The notes beneath the pieces were generated by a model. The model searched no databases and was not told where the DNA came from. It worked only from the letters and a program-made list of their open reading frames with translations. A stretch of 64,000 nt of DNA from Microvirga arabica (GTDB lineage Bacteria; Pseudomonadota; Alphaproteobacteria; Rhizobiales; Beijerinckiaceae). The stretch spans positions 62,001-126,000 of the forward strand of contig NZ_JAFBID010000003.1 in NCBI RefSeq assembly GCF_016811235.1, written 5' to 3'. Shown here one piece after another: positions 61,588 through 64,000 of this stretch (positions within the stretch are counted from its first letter, which is position 1; every line of letters starts with the position of its first letter). The position numbers were made by a program, and so were the translations under genes.

Positions 61588-61968
61588 ATGGCAGCGAACC
61601 AGCCCCAAGGTTACGAGATTCCCCCGGAGATGCGCGATTTCGCCGAGAAGAGCGTCGAGCAGGCCCGCAAGGCGATCGACGGCTTCATGAGCGCCGCTCA
61701 GAAGACGGCCGACACCTTCGAAGGCTCAGCCGCGACGGTCCAGACCAGCGCCCGCGACGCGGCCCGCAAGACCTTCACCTACACCGAGCAGAACCTGAAT
61801 GCGGCCTTCGACCTCGCCCAGAGGATGGTTCGCGCGAAGGACATGCAGGAGGCCATGCAGATCCAGGCTGAGTTCGTGCGCAGCCAGTTCGAGGCGATGC
61901 AGACCCAGATGAAGGAATTCGGCTCCATGGCACAGTCGGCCATGAAGCAGCCGGGCTCCAAGAAGTAA
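61588..61968 (+). CDS. Phasin family protein, copy 1
   Basis: 126 aa from ATG 61588 with AAGGAG 6 bases upstream. Amphipathic helices of the Phasin_2 family: EMRDFAEKSVEQARKAIDGF, TYTEQNLNAAFDLAQRMV and QAEFVRSQFEAMQTQMKEFG. It coats polyhydroxyalkanoate granules or acts as an abundant cytoplasmic protein. The upstream direct repeat fits PhaR control. A second phasin follows 33 bp downstream. Confidence 0.9.
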   Translation: MAANQPQGYEIPPEMRDFAEKSVEQARKAIDGFMSAAQKTADTFEGSAATVQTSARDAARKTFTYTEQNLNAAFDLAQRMVRAKDMQEAMQIQAEFVRSQFEAMQTQMKEFGSMAQSAMKQPGSKK

Positions 61969-62001
61969 GACACCCTCCAACAGCCCCGCGAGGATCTCAC
62001 G

Positions 62002-62505
62002 ATGGCGGAAGCGAAGAAGCCACGAGCCAAGAGAGCAACGAAGGCCGCCAGCCCCGAGCTGAAGGCCGATCTCATCGAGCTGGCGGCCGCTCCCGCCGTC
62101 ACGGCTCTGGAGGTGGTCACGGCTGCAAAGCCTGCGACGCAGCCGAAGGCGCCCGAGGTGAAGCCCGTCGCACCTGAGGCTCTCTTCTCCTCGGCGAAGC
62201 AGCAGGGCGATGCCTTCCGCCAAGCCGTCGGCGAGGCCGTCACCGCATCCGCCAAGGGCGCCCTGGAGGTCAACGGCAAGATCATCGACGCCCTGAATGT
62301 CCAGAGCAGCGCCGCTCTCGACCTCTGGCGTTCGGCGTTCAGCCCCGCTCCCCTTCCCGAGGCCCTCAAGGCGCAAAGCCAGGCGACACGCCAGGCCTAC
62401 GAGGCAGCTTCGGCCCAGTGGAAGGACATCGCAGAGTCGACGGCGCTCTGGTTCACCAAGAGCCTGGAGCCCCTGCACTCGGCCTTTCAACGGCCGGGGC
62501 GTTAA
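62002..62505 (+). CDS. Phasin family protein, copy 2
   Basis: 167 aa. A basic Lys/Ala-rich N terminus (KKPRAKRATKAASPE) recalls PhaF-type histone-like phasins, which bind DNA as well as granules. The phasin-like helices are at about 65-150 (SSAKQQGDAFRQAVGEAV, AQWKDIAESTALWFTKSL). Likely co-transcribed with copy 1. Preceded by GAGGATC. Confidence 0.82.
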   Translation: MAEAKKPRAKRATKAASPELKADLIELAAAPAVTALEVVTAAKPATQPKAPEVKPVAPEALFSSAKQQGDAFRQAVGEAVTASAKGALEVNGKIIDALNVQSSAALDLWRSAFSPAPLPEALKAQSQATRQAYEAASAQWKDIAESTALWFTKSLEPLHSAFQRPGR

Positions 62506-62535
62506 TCGCGCTATCCGACCGCCGGATCATGCGCT

Positions 62536-62565
62536 AAGGCTCGGCCACATCGGCCGAGCCTTTTT
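62536..62565 (+). terminator. Terminator of the phasin operon
   Basis: Perfect 11-bp stem AAGGCTCGGCC / GGCCGAGCCTT and TTT after it. It directly precedes the Nudix start at 62567. Confidence 0.85.
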
Positions 62566-62566
62566 C

Positions 62567-62998
62567 ATGTCTTCATCACCCGTTCCAGCGGTCATTGCCG
62601 TCGTGATCCATGAGGAGCGGACCCTTCTGGTCCGCAGGGCCAATCCGCCCGATGCCGGCCTGTGGGGCTTCCCCGGCGGGAAGATCGAGTTCGGCGAAAC
62701 GGTTCGGGCGGCAGCCACCCGGGAACTCTTGGAGGAGACCGGCGTCCATGCGGAAGCTCAGGACGTCATCACCACGCTGGACATCCTCGTGCCGGATTCG
62801 TCCGGAGCGGTTCACCAGCATTACATCCTGATTGCCGTCCGCTGCCGCTGGATTTCCGGAGAGCCTGTCGCGGGCGATGATGCACTTGAGGCCGGCTGGT
62901 TCTCTATGACCGACCTCGAATCCGGCAAGCTTGCCATGAGCGCCGATGTGGACGCGATTGCCCGGCGGGCTCAGGCCCTCGCGTCGAATGCGCCCTGA
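62567..62998 (+). CDS. NUDIX hydrolase, MutT-like
   Basis: 143 aa from ATG 62567. Nudix box GGKIEFGETVRAAATRELLEETGV lies at about residues 36-59 (given here as G-x5-E-x7-RELLEETG). Opens AVIAVVIHEERTLLVRR as in ADP-ribose or 8-oxo-dGTP hydrolases. The start lies 1 base after the T-tract of the phasin terminator and no ribosome site is visible, so translation may be leaderless or start at an internal GTG. Confidence 0.85.
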   Translation: MSSSPVPAVIAVVIHEERTLLVRRANPPDAGLWGFPGGKIEFGETVRAAATRELLEETGVHAEAQDVITTLDILVPDSSGAVHQHYILIAVRCRWISGEPVAGDDALEAGWFSMTDLESGKLAMSADVDAIARRAQALASNAP

Positions 62999-63043
62999 AC
63001 GGGTTTAGCCTGTCGAACCAACAACCTCCCGCGTTAAGAAAAA

Positions 63044-63069
63044 GGCCTCACCCCTGTGCGGATGAGGCC
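63044..63069 (-). terminator. Hairpin after the Nudix gene
   Basis: GGCCTCA-N12-TGAGGCC with AAAAA on its left, so it reads as a terminator on the minus strand. In the plus direction it lacks a T-tract. The rest of 63070-63317 is the AT-rich leader of the porin gene with two ATTGCAA copies 25 bp apart. Confidence 0.45.
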
Positions 63070-63317
63070 AAGTTGCTGTCTCTTAACTTGAGGCTGGAAG
63101 GCCTGACGTCACCGGCAGATTTGCACATAATCGCCATCCGATCTCAACCCGCCCAGCCGCATCATGGTTGATGAAGAGTAAACATTCATAAAGCATCAAT
63201 CATATTGCAAACGGTTACATCCAAACGTATTGCAACATTCTCTCATATTCTTCTATGACCTCAGGGACGGGCAATTCATGCCTAGCGACTTCTAGCTCAC
63301 AAGTACGGAATACAATC

Positions 63318-64000
63318 ATGCGTAAATCTGCTCTTGGACTGCTCGCTGCCACCGCGGCTCTCGCCCTTGCGGCTTCGAACGCCCATGCGGCCGATCTTCC
63401 GTCCCGCTATTCCCCTGCCCCGGCCTACAACGCGCTTCCGGTTTTCACCTGGACCGGCTTCTATGCAGGCCTGAACGCCGGCTATGGCTGGAACATGGGC
63501 GACAGCCGCTTCTATGACCCGACTTTCGGCAGCATTCCCGGCCGGCGGCATGGCGGCTTCGTGGGTGGCGCGCAGGCCGGCTACAATTATCAGTTCGGCA
63601 TGTTCGTCGGTGGCGTGGAGACGGATCTCCAGTATGCCGCCGTCGGCAACAAGGGCGCGTCCTACGGCACGACCTACTATCCGGGCGACTCGGACGGCTT
63701 CTTCGGCTCCATCCGGGCCCGCGCCGGCGTGGCCTTCGACCGCGCCCTGGTCTACGGCACGGGCGGCTTCGCCTATGGCGATGTAGGCGGCAACAGGGGC
63801 GTCGACCCGGTTCTCGGCCATCACTCCGGCGATGAGATCAACTGGGGCTGGACCATCGGCGGCGGCGTCGAATATGCGATCACCAACAACTTCACCGCCA
63901 AGCTCGAAGGCCTCTACGTGGATATCGACACGAAGGACAACTTCGATCGCGGCGGCCGCTTCAATGTCGAGCGCGATGCGGAGTTCGGCGTGCTGCGTGC
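63318..64000 (+). CDS. Outer-membrane beta-barrel protein, Omp25/31-like (3' end outside the window)
   Basis: At least 227 codons from ATG 63318, still open at the window end. Signal peptide 1-23 (ending NAHAAD). The mature protein opens with FTWTGFYAGLNAGYGWN, the typical start of Rhizobiales porin-family outer-membrane proteins, followed by repeated beta-strand segments (GGFVGGAQAGYNYQFG, RAGVAFDRALVYGTGGFAYG, WTIGGGVEYAITNNFTAKLE). Probably lacks the last strand, which would lie just past 64000. Confidence 0.88.
   Translation, partial: MRKSALGLLAATAALALAASNAHAADLPSRYSPAPAYNALPVFTWTGFYAGLNAGYGWNMGDSRFYDPTFGSIPGRRHGGFVGGAQAGYNYQFGMFVGGVETDLQYAAVGNKGASYGTTYYPGDSDGFFGSIRARAGVAFDRALVYGTGGFAYGDVGGNRGVDPVLGHHSGDEINWGWTIGGGVEYAITNNFTAKLEGLYVDIDTKDNFDRGGRFNVERDAEFGVLR

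Overview
The window is GC-rich, densely packed alphaproteobacterial chromosome. Several features point to the order Hyphomicrobiales: a HisZ/HisG pair, an SbmA/BacA-type ABC protein, phasins, DUF6894 proteins, a WGxxGxxG-type membrane protein, an Omp25/31-like porin, an Irr-like iron box and Rhizobiales-style interspersed palindromes. A Methylobacteriaceae relative such as Microvirga would fit, but the genus cannot be proven from the sequence alone.

Layout. 1-9.9 kb: a degenerate EAL-domain membrane protein, a copper-chaperone-like HMA protein, an omega-aminotransferase, a divergent TetR/isochorismatase-fold pair with visible operators, hisS, a Lys/Ala-rich small protein, a 665-bp intergenic stretch with a near-consensus promoter and four hairpins (candidate ncRNA), hisZ-hisG and a META-domain protein. 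10-22.8 kb: an SbmA/BacA-like ABC protein, metNIQ, a flavodoxin-fold oxidoreductase, an aldo/keto reductase, an ECF sigma/anti-sigma operon beside a COG4315 protein, a VOC protein, a MarR regulator divergent from doxX-gst, and an RTX protein. 22.9-31.3 kb: groESL with a CIRCE element, a MarR regulator and a PaaI-type thioesterase, an EamA transporter, an L,D-transpeptidase, DUF2076, Nudix and SDR genes.

31.35-44.98 kb is an integrated mobile element. A large serine integrase lies at its left end. The sequence ATGGTC is repeated at both boundaries (31345-31350 and 44972-44977). Removing the 13.6 kb between them restores one open frame of 506 residues for a coiled-coil protein whose two halves now lie 13.6 kb apart. 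The element is visibly less GC-rich than its flanks. It carries a second serine recombinase, a small HUH-endonuclease-like protein followed by a strong hairpin, a phage-replication-like protein, three Crp/Fnr regulators (one frameshifted), two DUF6894 proteins each next to a Crp/Fnr gene, a single-domain response regulator and several small membrane or secreted proteins of unknown function.

45.8-53.2 kb is a carbon-oxidation locus: glcDEF (glycolate oxidase) divergent from a cytochrome c gene overlapping lutABC (L-lactate oxidation). 53.2-64 kb holds a repeat cluster, a glycolipid-binding-like protein, bfd and bfr behind an Irr-like box, a fused NDP-forming acyl-CoA synthetase/GNAT protein, a GNAT-histidine kinase pair, two phasins behind a TTGCA-NN-GCACAA direct repeat, a Nudix gene whose start follows a terminator T-tract, and a porin gene cut by the window end. 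Three families of interspersed palindromic repeats sit between genes.
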